From: Rahnella woolbedingensis
GTDB lineage: Bacteria; Pseudomonadota; Gammaproteobacteria; Enterobacterales; Enterobacteriaceae
NCBI RefSeq assembly: GCF_003602095.1
Contig: NZ_RAHH01000020.1
Span: forward strand, 1 to 64,000
Reading direction: 5' to 3'
Length of the DNA stretch: 64,000 nt
Below are positions 8,315 through 16,468 of this stretch, in pieces. The notes under the pieces were generated by a model. The model was not told the DNA's origin, made no database searches, and was given only the letters and a program-made list of their open reading frames with translations. The position numbers were made by a program, and so were the translations under genes. Each line of letters starts with the position of its first letter. The stretch's first letter is position 1.

Positions 8315-9715
8315 TTATTTTTCCACCTCGCATTCATCACAGCCGGGGATCACTGCCGGCTTATTCGGCTTCTTCTCAGCGTTTAACAACAGATTCGCAA
8401 TAATAGCCACCGCCGTTCCGATAGTGATCCCGCTGTGCAAAAACATCCCTGCTGTAGAAGGTACGTGCTGGAATATTTGCGGTACCAGCACCGGTAACAT
8501 GCCGAGGCCCAGCGTCAAAGCGACGACCATCGGATTATTATTGTTTTGAAAATCCACTTTCCCCAGCGTACGTATTCCTGATACCGCCACCATACCGAAC
8601 ATTACAATCCCCGCACCGCCGAGAACCGGTTTAGGCACAGCCACCACCAGTGCAGCCAGTTTAGGAAACAATCCCATGACGATTAAAATGCACCCTGCCG
8701 TGCCGACAATAAAACGGCTGCGAACGCCGGTCATACTGACCAACCCGACATTTTGGGCAAACGCGGCGTAAGGGAACATATTAAACAGTCCACCGACAAA
8801 CGTGGCGCTGCCGCAAGCCAGCAAGCCGCGCCGGAGGGTATCTTTATCCGCCGGACGTTCGACAATTTCCCCCATTGCCATCATTGAAGACATGGTTTCA
8901 ACCATGACCACAATCATCACCATTGACATCAGTACCGCCGGCATCAGGTGAAACTGAGGACGCGCAAAATACATCGGCGAGGGAAACGTCATCCAGCCGG
9001 TATTGCTGACCTGCTGCCAATCAAAGCCATGAAACAGGCTATAGACCACCGTGCCGACCGCTATGCCGATCAGTACTGCAATGTTTTTCCACATCCCCTT
9101 GCCGAAAATGTAAATCAGCATAATGACGGCCAGCGTGAATAAGGCCATCAGCAACGAGGAATAATTGCCGAAATCAGGCGATGCAATATTCCCGCCGCCA
9201 ATCCACCCCCCCGCTACAGGCAAAATCGACAGACCGATTAACGTCACTATGGTGCCCATCACCACTTTGGGGAAGAACCGCACCAGCTTGCAGACCAGCG
9301 GCGCGCAGATAACCGTAAACAGACCGGCGATAATAACGGCCCCGGAGATCCCCCCTATTCCGTATTGCTGACCAATCAGCCCCATCGGGATCAGCGCGGC
9401 AAAAGTACAACCCTGAACGATGGGCAAACGACTGCCGATCCAGTTACCGATACCGATGGACTGCAAGATAGTGCCGCAGCCGCAAATGAATAAGTCGGTA
9501 CTGATAAGCATTATGATTTGCTCGTTGGTGAATCCGACCGTTTTACCGATGACCAGCGGAACCGCGATGGCCCCGGCGTACATGACCAGAACATGCTGTA
9601 AACCATAAATCAGCATTTTTCCCAGCGGTAAAATCTGGTCAACCGGATGCACCGGTTCCGGCGTATTTTGTGATTGATGAGGTGTAATGACAGAGTTTGC
9701 GTTATCAGTTTTCAC
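8315..9715 (-). CDS. Nucleobase:cation symporter-2 (NAT/NCS2), urate/xanthine permease
   Basis: An inner-membrane nucleobase permease of 466 residues, with about 12-14 hydrophobic segments and the early NAT element QHVLVMYAGAIAVP. The NAT signature reads QNVGLVSMTGVRSR, the form found in bacterial xanthine and uric acid carriers. It resembles E. coli UacT (YgfU) and the xanthine permeases XanP/XanQ, and I cannot separate these by eye. It is the last gene of the ygfK-ssnA operon, 50 nt after ssnA, so it probably imports the island's substrate; uric acid is the best guess given ygfK, ygfT and fdhF nearby. Confidence 0.88.
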   Translation of the reverse strand: MKTDNANSVITPHQSQNTPEPVHPVDQILPLGKMLIYGLQHVLVMYAGAIAVPLVIGKTVGFTNEQIIMLISTDLFICGCGTILQSIGIGNWIGSRLPIVQGCTFAALIPMGLIGQQYGIGGISGAVIIAGLFTVICAPLVCKLVRFFPKVVMGTIVTLIGLSILPVAGGWIGGGNIASPDFGNYSSLLMALFTLAVIMLIYIFGKGMWKNIAVLIGIAVGTVVYSLFHGFDWQQVSNTGWMTFPSPMYFARPQFHLMPAVLMSMVMIVVMVETMSSMMAMGEIVERPADKDTLRRGLLACGSATFVGGLFNMFPYAAFAQNVGLVSMTGVRSRFIVGTAGCILIVMGLFPKLAALVVAVPKPVLGGAGIVMFGMVAVSGIRTLGKVDFQNNNNPMVVALTLGLGMLPVLVPQIFQHVPSTAGMFLHSGITIGTAVAIIANLLLNAEKKPNKPAVIPGCDECEVEK

Positions 9716-9765
9716 GATAAATCCTTATCTGAAGACTCTTGAGGCCCGGTCTCAGTCGGCCGGGA

Positions 9766-11094
9766 TTAGCTCAGGCGATCCATTCGTTGCCATAAACGCA
9801 GCGCAACTTTGCGGGCTTCTGCATAAAGCTCAGCCACATCAAACGGAAACTCCCTGTTTTCATAGACCATTCGACCGTCGACCATCACACTGTGAACACT
9901 CTGGCTGCTCAGTCCGAATGCCAGATGACCACCGATATTTTCTGCCAGTAACGGCGTCGGTGAGTCATAGTCACAGATGGTCAAATCGGCTTTATTCCCC
10001 ACATCAATACGGCCAAACCGGGCGTTGAAATTACGCGCCAGCAGCGTGTTCCCGTTCCATAAAAAGCGAGTGAAATTGTCTGGCCAAAGCGGGCCACCCG
10101 CATCCCGGTGTTTAAAGAACGCAAATTTCATTTCTTCCCACATGTCGCTGCCGATGCCATCTGTGCCTAACGCAAGATTGCGATACTGAGCAAGCTTATG
10201 GTTGTAACCGACGTGGTTGTTCATGTTCGACCGGGCGTTATGGACCAGAAAAGCGTCATGCTCATTGAGAATGGCAATATCATTATCTGAGAGGTACAAC
10301 CCGTGAGCGATAAGCGTGCGGTTAGTGATCAGGCCGTAATGATCCAGCCGGGCAATAAGATCCAGACCATATTTATCGTGGCTGTGCGACACATCGTAAC
10401 TGTCTTCGGCAGCATGAATATGCAGCCCGCGACCGGTGGATTTCATCGCTTCGCGCAGCATTTCCATCCCTTCATGCGGCACGGTGAAAGGCGCATGTGC
10501 GCCGATATGCGCCTCGACCAGATAAGGCTCATTTCCCGCTCTTTTTTCCCTGTCGATCAGATGCGCGAAGGCAATATTTTCCTCCACGCCCGCCCACAGT
10601 TCCTGGCTGCCATTATTTCTGTCTGTGGTTTCAAAGCAGGTCATGCCGCGTAAGCCCGTTTTGATAAAGGCTTTTCGCAAAGTACTCAATGAACCTTTGA
10701 TGTAATTGGGCGAAGCATGATGATCAATAACAGCGGTGCAGCCATTGCGGATAGCGTCCAGCGAACAGATAAGGCCGCTGTAATACAGTGATTCTTCGTC
10801 AAGCGCCCGATCCAACCGCCACCACAGATTTTTCAGCGTCGAAATAAAGTCCGGGCTGGGGGCTATATTGGCGGTGATCCCGCGCGATAATCCCGAATAG
10901 AAGTGATTATGCGCACAGACCATTCCCGGCATTACCACCTTACCTTTCAGATCGCGAACTTTTGCCTGCGGATAGTGATCGGCAATTCCTGAACCGACTT
11001 CTTTGATAACACTGCCATCAATGACAATATCCAGATGCTCAATCACACAAGCGGGATCGAACTGCACGACCGTGGCATTTTTTAAAATTTGCAT
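9766..11094 (-). CDS. ssnA: SsnA-type amidohydrolase
   Basis: Cytoplasmic amidohydrolase of 442 residues from the SsnA group of the metal-dependent hydrolase superfamily. The H62-x-H64 metal motif follows a short beta-sandwich start (VVMPGMVCAHNH). Later metal-site segments are HIHAAED, the histidine in TLIAHGLYL and the aspartate in LGTDGIGSD. E. coli SsnA is a putative aminohydrolase encoded beside ygfK, the same arrangement as here (4 nt separate the genes). It is one of the genes linked to anaerobic purine ring degradation. The exact ring-opening or deaminating step is not settled. Confidence 0.93.
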   Translation of the reverse strand: MQILKNATVVQFDPACVIEHLDIVIDGSVIKEVGSGIADHYPQAKVRDLKGKVVMPGMVCAHNHFYSGLSRGITANIAPSPDFISTLKNLWWRLDRALDEESLYYSGLICSLDAIRNGCTAVIDHHASPNYIKGSLSTLRKAFIKTGLRGMTCFETTDRNNGSQELWAGVEENIAFAHLIDREKRAGNEPYLVEAHIGAHAPFTVPHEGMEMLREAMKSTGRGLHIHAAEDSYDVSHSHDKYGLDLIARLDHYGLITNRTLIAHGLYLSDNDIAILNEHDAFLVHNARSNMNNHVGYNHKLAQYRNLALGTDGIGSDMWEEMKFAFFKHRDAGGPLWPDNFTRFLWNGNTLLARNFNARFGRIDVGNKADLTICDYDSPTPLLAENIGGHLAFGLSSQSVHSVMVDGRMVYENREFPFDVAELYAEARKVALRLWQRMDRLS

Positions 11095-11097
11095 GAT

Positions 11098-14000
11098 TTA
11101 TTCCTCCACCTGTCCGAGAAGATAACGGTGATGAGTTGCGACCTGCGTGATGACGCGGCACAACGTTTCCAGCCCTTCAGGCACGGCTTTCACATTGCCT
11201 TGCGGATCGAGGATCAGGGGATAAACCTGAGTCCCAAGCCGGGCATGGATCTTTTGCCCCTCGAGATAAAAGCCCGGATTGGTGCTGTTATCGAAATCAG
11301 CTTTCAGGCTGAAAACGGTAATTTTGTCTTTATAAGGTTTGCCCTGCCACGGGCAAAACTGAGCGCAGTTACCGCATTCGTTGCAGTAAGCATCCAGATG
11401 GAGAGTCTGATAAGGATCGTGCAAGCCAGGCACTGCGATGGAAATATTGGCGCGGTTAGGACAAACATCGACGCACTTACTGCATACATAGTTACATTCC
11501 AGACAACGGGCGGCTTCCTGCATCACGAACGCATCCTGCTGTTCCATAGCCACAGGATTAAGCTGGATCAGTCCCTTTCGGGCGTAAACATCATTGATAC
11601 TGATTTGTAATGGCCCGTTGGTATCGGGAGTCAGGGCTTTCTGTTCCCGGTGCAATATGCAGTCAGTCGCACGGCGTGCATCACTGATGGCAGCGACAAT
11701 AGATGACGGACCACTTTGAACATCACCAATCAGAAAGACGTTTTGGCGTCCGGTTTCTGCCGTGATTTTGCTGACCAGCGGCCAGCCATCCGCCCCCATA
11801 GGGATCCCCAGTGCCTGTAAAGCCCCCAGATCAGGCTGTTCTCCAATCGCCGTAATGACACTGTCGGCATGCAAGGTGACAGTGTGGCCTGTTGGCACCG
11901 GACGGCGGCGCCCTTTTGAATCGGGTTCTCCAAGCTCCATGACCTGTGCTTTCAGTGAACCATCAGCGTCGAAACGTTCAGGATCCATAAGCCAGCGGAA
12001 CTGCACATTGTCTTCTACCGCTTCGAGATACTCTTCATGCCAGGCTGGCATTTCCTTCATACTGCGGCGGTAAACAATCGTGACCTGACTAACACCGGGA
12101 ATTCGTTTCGCCGCACGGGCACAGTCCATCGCTGTATTACCCGCACCGATCACCACGACTTCCTGCCCCATTTCGAGGGTTTCGCCCTGATTAAAGCGAC
12201 GAAGGAAATCAAATGATTTCAATATATTGCGGTTATCTCCGGCGAGAGAAAGTCCGTTGTTTTTATCCGCACCAATACCGATGCAAACATATTTAAAGCC
12301 TTGTTGGTGCAGCAGGTCGATAGTCAGATCCTTGCGGCACCCGTATTCAAATTTCACACCGTGAGCGGCAATAAAATCAATGTCATGCTGTATTGCCTCC
12401 CGCGGAATTCTGAACCGGGGAATGATATTGCTGACAACGCCCCCGGCGTCAGCCTCACGTTCGAACAACGTCACTGCATGGCCTGCCCGCGCCAGGAAAT
12501 AACCCGCAGACAGCCCGGCCGGACCTGCACCAATAACCGCGACAGGATGTTTTTCGCCACTCCCGGCCGGTTTATGCCAGCGTTTGCTATAGGCTTCCCA
12601 CCCTTTCTCCAGCGCTATTTTTTTCATTTCACGAATGTTCAGCGCACTGTCGTAATCAAGCCGGGTACAGTTATTCTGGCACTGGTGGTCACAGATATGA
12701 CCGGTGATAGAAGGCAACGCATTGCGCCGATAGATCAGATCCAGTGCTTCCTCGTAACGTTGTTCCCCCATCAGATGAATATATCCGGGAATGTCCTGTC
12801 TGATGGCGCAGGCACTGATACAAGGCGCCACATAGCAGTCGGTTAAAGGCAGCGGACCACCGGCATCAATTTCTTCGGATGATTTCCAGTCTTTTTGCGT
12901 ATAGGCCATCGTCAGTGACTCGCGGGCTAACGCTTCAAGTTTCGGTAAATCAATCCCCTGCATTTCCCAGCATTCCGACTGGTCCAGCATTTGAATACAC
13001 TGCGTCTGGCGCATATAGCCGCCAGGCTTGAGCAAATCCGTCGCCATGGTGATCGGCCGGATACCGGTATCAAAAATCTGGCGGATATTCGCCTGGCTTG
13101 CTCCACCGGAATATGAAATCGGCAATTTGCCATCAAAGGCACGGGAGAGGATCCACGCCACGTTGATGGAGAGCGGGAATAAGGCGCGCCCGGACATATA
13201 CATTTCGCCGCCAGGCAGACGACCTTTGCCGTTAAGTGTGCCCAGCGTGTTGGTCAGTTTGACGCCAAAACTGAGATTTTTCTTCTCTGCCACCTGCAGC
13301 AAGCGCTGCAACATGGCTCTGGCCTGCTCAAGCTTGAGGTCATGTTCAAATGAGGCCGGATCTATTTTGATATAGCTGAAACCGCACCCATCGAGGATCT
13401 CGCGGACACGCTCATAACCCAGAAGTGTTGGGTTAAGTTTCACAAACGTATGTAATCCTTTTTCTTCCAGCATGTACTGGCAAATCGCTTCAATTTCATT
13501 TGGAGGACAGCCATGCATTGTCGACAACGTGAGCCCGCTGACCATATTTGCAGGAATACGCTCAGTTAACGTATAAAAGCGAGGCGTTAGCGGTTCAAGG
13601 CCTAATGCGGGTTCGAAACTGTACCCCTGAATAAAAGTATGCAGAATATTTCGATATGCAGAGAATTTAGGATGATGTGCAGAATCCATCATGTTATGAA
13701 TGAATTCCTGCATGGGTGGTTGCTGAATTCCCTTCAGGTCATAACCCACACTCATATTAAAAATAAATGATTTATCCTGATCTTTATGGCGGGGATTAAA
13801 AATCTCCTCCAGTAAAAACAGGATGAACCAGGCTTTCAGATATTCATCATGGGCTTTCTTCAGGGTAAATTCCGTGGACCATTCAGTATTGAAGCATTCA
13901 TCCTGTGCATCAATACACGGTTTTTCCAGCTCCAGCCGGTCCAGTATCTGTACCGTTTTTAATTCAATAAAGCGCCCCCCCGTTAACCAGGCCGCAACGA

Positions 14001-14205
14001 TGTTTTGCGCCAGCTGGGTATGCGGGCCGGCGGCGGGCCCAACGGGTGTTTCACAGGTTTCGTTGAACACTTTGATAAGGTGATGTTTTTCTTGACGATA
14101 AAACTGTTTTTCCGGGATCCCGAAGATGGACTTATTTTCTTTATATTCCTCAAAGATCCTCGACAGCAATTCGCCGAAAGGAATGGGACGCATAATGTCT
14201 CCCAT
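11098..14205 (-). CDS. ygfK: YgfK, iron-sulfur flavoprotein oxidoreductase
   Basis: A 1035-residue modular oxidoreductase, closely matching E. coli YgfK along its whole length. The N-terminal part (about 1-440) resembles a dihydroorotate dehydrogenase-type flavin barrel. The middle (about 540-870) is a GltD-like FAD/NAD(P)H module with GAGPAGLSAGYFLARAG and GAGNTAMDCARAA. The C-terminus (about 910-985) has two 4Fe-4S sets, CLECNYVCSKCVDVCP and CNECGNCAQFCP. It is often annotated as a selenate reductase subunit; the purine island context instead suggests a step in reductive purine breakdown. The ATG at 14205 has AAGGAG 6 nt upstream; a second ATG four codons on also has a ribosome site. A good sigma54 promoter lies 75 nt before the start. 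Confidence 0.95.
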   Translation of the reverse strand: MGDIMRPIPFGELLSRIFEEYKENKSIFGIPEKQFYRQEKHHLIKVFNETCETPVGPAAGPHTQLAQNIVAAWLTGGRFIELKTVQILDRLELEKPCIDAQDECFNTEWSTEFTLKKAHDEYLKAWFILFLLEEIFNPRHKDQDKSFIFNMSVGYDLKGIQQPPMQEFIHNMMDSAHHPKFSAYRNILHTFIQGYSFEPALGLEPLTPRFYTLTERIPANMVSGLTLSTMHGCPPNEIEAICQYMLEEKGLHTFVKLNPTLLGYERVREILDGCGFSYIKIDPASFEHDLKLEQARAMLQRLLQVAEKKNLSFGVKLTNTLGTLNGKGRLPGGEMYMSGRALFPLSINVAWILSRAFDGKLPISYSGGASQANIRQIFDTGIRPITMATDLLKPGGYMRQTQCIQMLDQSECWEMQGIDLPKLEALARESLTMAYTQKDWKSSEEIDAGGPLPLTDCYVAPCISACAIRQDIPGYIHLMGEQRYEEALDLIYRRNALPSITGHICDHQCQNNCTRLDYDSALNIREMKKIALEKGWEAYSKRWHKPAGSGEKHPVAVIGAGPAGLSAGYFLARAGHAVTLFEREADAGGVVSNIIPRFRIPREAIQHDIDFIAAHGVKFEYGCRKDLTIDLLHQQGFKYVCIGIGADKNNGLSLAGDNRNILKSFDFLRRFNQGETLEMGQEVVVIGAGNTAMDCARAAKRIPGVSQVTIVYRRSMKEMPAWHEEYLEAVEDNVQFRWLMDPERFDADGSLKAQVMELGEPDSKGRRRPVPTGHTVTLHADSVITAIGEQPDLGALQALGIPMGADGWPLVSKITAETGRQNVFLIGDVQSGPSSIVAAISDARRATDCILHREQKALTPDTNGPLQISINDVYARKGLIQLNPVAMEQQDAFVMQEAARCLECNYVCSKCVDVCPNRANISIAVPGLHDPYQTLHLDAYCNECGNCAQFCPWQGKPYKDKITVFSLKADFDNSTNPGFYLEGQKIHARLGTQVYPLILDPQGNVKAVPEGLETLCRVITQVATHHRYLLGQVEE

Positions 14206-14280
14206 GGATGTCTCCTTACTTACAGATGAGTGTTAAATCCCGCAAGGGTTGTATGCGGAATAATTTCGTCACAAGCATGG

Positions 14281-14296
14281 AGCAACATCCAGGCCA
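14281..14296 (-). promoter_or_regulatory. Sigma54 (-24/-12) promoter for ygfK
   Basis: Read on the minus strand: TGGCCT-N5-TTGCT, with GG and GC exactly 10 nt apart as RpoN requires (consensus TGGCAC-N5-TTGCA). Transcription would start near 14270, giving a 5' leader of about 65 nt before ygfK. Confidence 0.75.
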
Positions 14297-14464
14297 ATTT
14301 CAGGATCACTTCAGGAATATGATTTAATTCGTGACACGCATCGTAAATATAAAATCAACACGGACATTTTTGGTGGGAAAAAATAATATTCATTTTCATG
14401 CCCTGACGTGCAGGAAGTTATTCGTAGCGGTTTTCATTCTGATTATCAATTCCGGATTGATATT

Positions 14465-14477
14465 TATCAGATTGAGA
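14465..14477. promoter_or_regulatory. Candidate activator site TATCA-N3-TGAGA
   Basis: TATCAGATTGAGA within TTTATCAGATTGAGAAT. A 14-of-17 match, TTTATCAATCTGAGAAT, sits in the ygeW/ygeV gap. It lies about 60 nt upstream of the -24 element of the XdhC-like gene, where an enhancer-binding protein site is expected. YgeV is the obvious candidate; this is inference. Confidence 0.4.
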
Positions 14478-14537
14478 ATTTTCACGGGGATCCGGCGGAT
14501 AATGACAACAGCAGGTCGGATACAGGGTAAAATTACG

Positions 14538-14553
14538 GGGCATAAAAATTGCA
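14538..14553 (+). promoter_or_regulatory. Sigma54 (-24/-12) promoter for the XdhC-like gene
   Basis: GGGCAT-N5-TTGCA, with correct GG/GC spacing and only two departures from TGGCAC-N5-TTGCA. Transcription would start near 14564, about 26 nt before the start codon, with AAGGA in between. Confidence 0.75.
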
Positions 14554-14589
14554 TGGATGTTTGCAATGTATAACGGTTAAGGAATAACG

Positions 14590-15411
14590 ATGAGCTTATT
14601 TGCAGATGCTGCCCGGATGGAAAAACAAAACATTCCCTTTGCAATGGTCATTATTACAGAAAGCAGAGGCTCAGCGCCGCGGCATGACGGCCAGATGCTG
14701 GTCATGCCCGAAGGTAATATTCTGGGCACAGTAGGCGGAGGCATGATGGAAAGAAAGGTCATTGATGAAGCCTTAGTGGCTTTACAGGATGGAAAGTCAC
14801 GCCTGTTTCATGGCCGTATGACGCGCAACGGACAGGACGCCGTAGGCTCGGACTGCGGAGGGGCAATGTCAGTATTTATCAGCGTACATGGGGTGCGGCC
14901 GAGACTGTTACTGGTTGGCGGCGGGCATGTAAACCGCGCAATAGCCCACGCGGCTTCAGCACTCAATTTCAACCTGCTGGTCACTGACATTTATGCACCA
15001 AATCTTCAGGCGGGCGATTTCCCCGCGGGGACCTCGCTGTTACTGAGCCATAGTTTTGCCGATGCGTTAAAAGAAATCGTACCGGACGAAAATACGTATG
15101 TCGTTATAGCGACCAACAGCAGTGATCTGGAGGTGGTCAGTTTACTCATGGGATACCCTTGCCGGTATCTTGGGTTACTCGCCAGCCGTCGAAAAGTGCA
15201 TACGTTTACTCAACACTTTATGGCCAGCGGCCTGACGAGCAGCCAGCTTGCCCCCCTTCGTGCACCGATAGGTTTTGATATCGGGGCAGAAACTCCGGAA
15301 GAAATCGCGATAAGCGTGCTGGCTGAAATTCTTCAGGTTAAAAACGGAGCAAGTGGCATGTTGCTGGACTGTACGAGTGACTGCTTATCAGTTACCGGGG
15401 AAACGGCCTGA
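14590..15411 (+). CDS. XdhC/CoxI-family molybdoenzyme maturation factor
   Basis: A 273-residue accessory protein that prepares the molybdenum cofactor of xanthine-dehydrogenase-type enzymes (sulfuration and insertion in known XdhC proteins). The N-terminal part has GSAPRHDGQMLV, GTVGGGMMERK and SDCGGAMSVFI. The second half is a Rossmann-type domain starting LLLVGGGHVNRAIAHAA. It resembles the corresponding part of E. coli YqeB, which is about twice as long. Not to be confused with the 2Fe-2S subunit that E. coli also calls XdhC. It is monocistronic with its own sigma54 promoter, and convergent with carbamate kinase. Likely client: the fused XDH-like enzyme of this island. Confidence 0.88.
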   Translation: MSLFADAARMEKQNIPFAMVIITESRGSAPRHDGQMLVMPEGNILGTVGGGMMERKVIDEALVALQDGKSRLFHGRMTRNGQDAVGSDCGGAMSVFISVHGVRPRLLLVGGGHVNRAIAHAASALNFNLLVTDIYAPNLQAGDFPAGTSLLLSHSFADALKEIVPDENTYVVIATNSSDLEVVSLLMGYPCRYLGLLASRRKVHTFTQHFMASGLTSSQLAPLRAPIGFDIGAETPEEIAISVLAEILQVKNGASGMLLDCTSDCLSVTGETA

Positions 15412-15416
15412 CAGCT

Positions 15417-15467
15417 CTTGAGGACAGACCGCCCTTGTGGACAGACAGCCCTTGTGGACAGACAGTT
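15417..15467. repeat. Three tandem 17-bp repeats
   Basis: Three adjacent 17-nt units, CTTGAGGACAGACCGCC, CTTGTGGACAGACAGCC and CTTGTGGACAGACAGTT, begin 6 nt past the stop of the XdhC-like gene. Units two and three differ only at the last two bases. No function is evident; slippage duplication is the simple explanation. Confidence 0.7.
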
Positions 15468-15481
15468 TCATTCTCTGTCAG

Positions 15482-15508
15482 CGCCGGAAATCTTGCTGAT
15501 TTCCGGCG
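15482..15508. terminator. Perfect hairpin between convergent genes
   Basis: CGCCGGAAATC and GATTTCCGGCG form a perfect 11-bp stem with a 5-nt loop, 21 nt before the carbamate kinase stop. No T-run follows on either strand, so termination efficiency is uncertain. Confidence 0.55.
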
Positions 15509-15529
15509 ACGGGTTTACGAATGCAAGCT

Positions 15530-16468
15530 TTACAGGGAAATAAGGGTACCTGCTTCCCCCGCAATTCCTTCCCGCGCTTTCTCAAGCAGCGTGATTAAAG
15601 ACTTTCGCCCAGGTTTGGATTCGGCAAAAGCCAGAGCGGCTTCTACTTTCGGCAGCATCGAACCTTTGGCAAACTGATTTTGAGTGATCAGCTGGCGTGC
15701 ATCAGCAGCGTTGAGTTTGTCCAGCCACTGCTGTTCTGGCTTGCCGAAATTGATTGCCACTTTTTCAACAGCGGTCAGAATAATGAGCAAGTCTGCATCA
15801 ATTTGTTCTGCCAGTCGTGCACTGGCCCAGTCCTTATCGATAACCGCACTGACGCCCCTGAGATGATTGCCTTCGCAGATAACCGGTATACCGCCCCCTC
15901 CGGCGGTGATCACGACTTGTCCGGCGTTAATCAGGCTGACAATACTGGCTTTCTCCACGATGTCCTGCGGTTTTGGCGAGGCAACGACACGACGATATCC
16001 CCTGCCAGCGTCTTCTTTCAGCGTTATGCCTTGCGCCTGTAAAACCTGCGCCTCCTGCGGAGTAAAAAACGAACCTATCGGTTTGGTCGGATTAGCGAAG
16101 GCCGGATCATGTTCATCGACCGTAACCTGCGTAATGATCGTTGCCACCGGTTTGTTGATGCCGCGAGATAGCAGTTCTTCGCGTAATGCATTTTGCAAGT
16201 CGTAGCCGATATAACCCTGACTGAGTGCCACACACACCGACATGGGTAACAGCGGTAATTGCGGATCCATTTTTGATGCGGCTTCGAATGCCAGATGGAT
16301 CATTCCCACCTGAGGACCATTACCGTGCGTAATGATGACTTCATGCCCTTCGGCAATAAGATCCACAACCGCCCGCGCGGTGGTTTTAACCGCCTGCATT
16401 TGTTCAGGCAAATTGTTGCCCAGCGCGTTGCCCCCAAGGGCCAGAACGATCCTTTTATGATTGCCCAT
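15530..16468 (-). CDS. arcC: Carbamate kinase
   Basis: Catalyses carbamoyl phosphate + ADP to carbamate + ATP, a substrate-level phosphorylation step. The 312-residue protein starts MGNHKRIVLALGGNALG and carries family blocks HGNGPQVG, ITQVTVD, a glycine-rich TAGGGGIPV loop and the metal/nucleotide segment VIDKDWASARLAEQ. Length matches E. coli ArcC/YqeA. The start at 16468 is chosen over a longer frame because AAGGA lies 8 nt upstream and the homologues begin here. It overlaps the hyuA end by 14 nt. In this operon it would use carbamoyl phosphate formed by phosphorolysis through the YgeW carbamoyltransferase, the energy-yielding end of purine fermentation. Confidence 0.95.
   Translation of the reverse strand: MGNHKRIVLALGGNALGNNLPEQMQAVKTTARAVVDLIAEGHEVIITHGNGPQVGMIHLAFEAASKMDPQLPLLPMSVCVALSQGYIGYDLQNALREELLSRGINKPVATIITQVTVDEHDPAFANPTKPIGSFFTPQEAQVLQAQGITLKEDAGRGYRRVVASPKPQDIVEKASIVSLINAGQVVITAGGGGIPVICEGNHLRGVSAVIDKDWASARLAEQIDADLLIILTAVEKVAINFGKPEQQWLDKLNAADARQLITQNQFAKGSMLPKVEAALAFAESKPGRKSLITLLEKAREGIAGEAGTLISL

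Larger units (their letters stand above)
14206..14589. promoter_or_regulatory. Divergent intergenic region ygfK / xdhC-like
   Basis: This 384-nt gap has no convincing gene; an 80-codon frame inside it lacks a ribosome site and family resemblance. It holds two divergent -24/-12 promoters, a perfect 19-bp palindrome TATCAATTCCGGATTGATA (14444-14462), and overlapping it a near-perfect FNR-like box TTGATATTTATCAG (14457-14470, one mismatch). A TATCA-N3-TGAGA element (14465-14477) is shared with the ygeW/ygeV gap. The layout is typical of an enhancer region serving two sigma54 promoters. Confidence 0.75.

Noticed and set aside
11098-14205. Selenate reductase subunit
   Set aside because: A common automatic label for YgfK; domains and neighbours fit purine metabolism, and no other selenate reductase gene is present.
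14331-14573. 80-codon frame between ygfK and the XdhC-like gene
   Set aside because: GTG start without a ribosome site, overlaps the sigma54 promoter and palindromes, and has no recognisable family.
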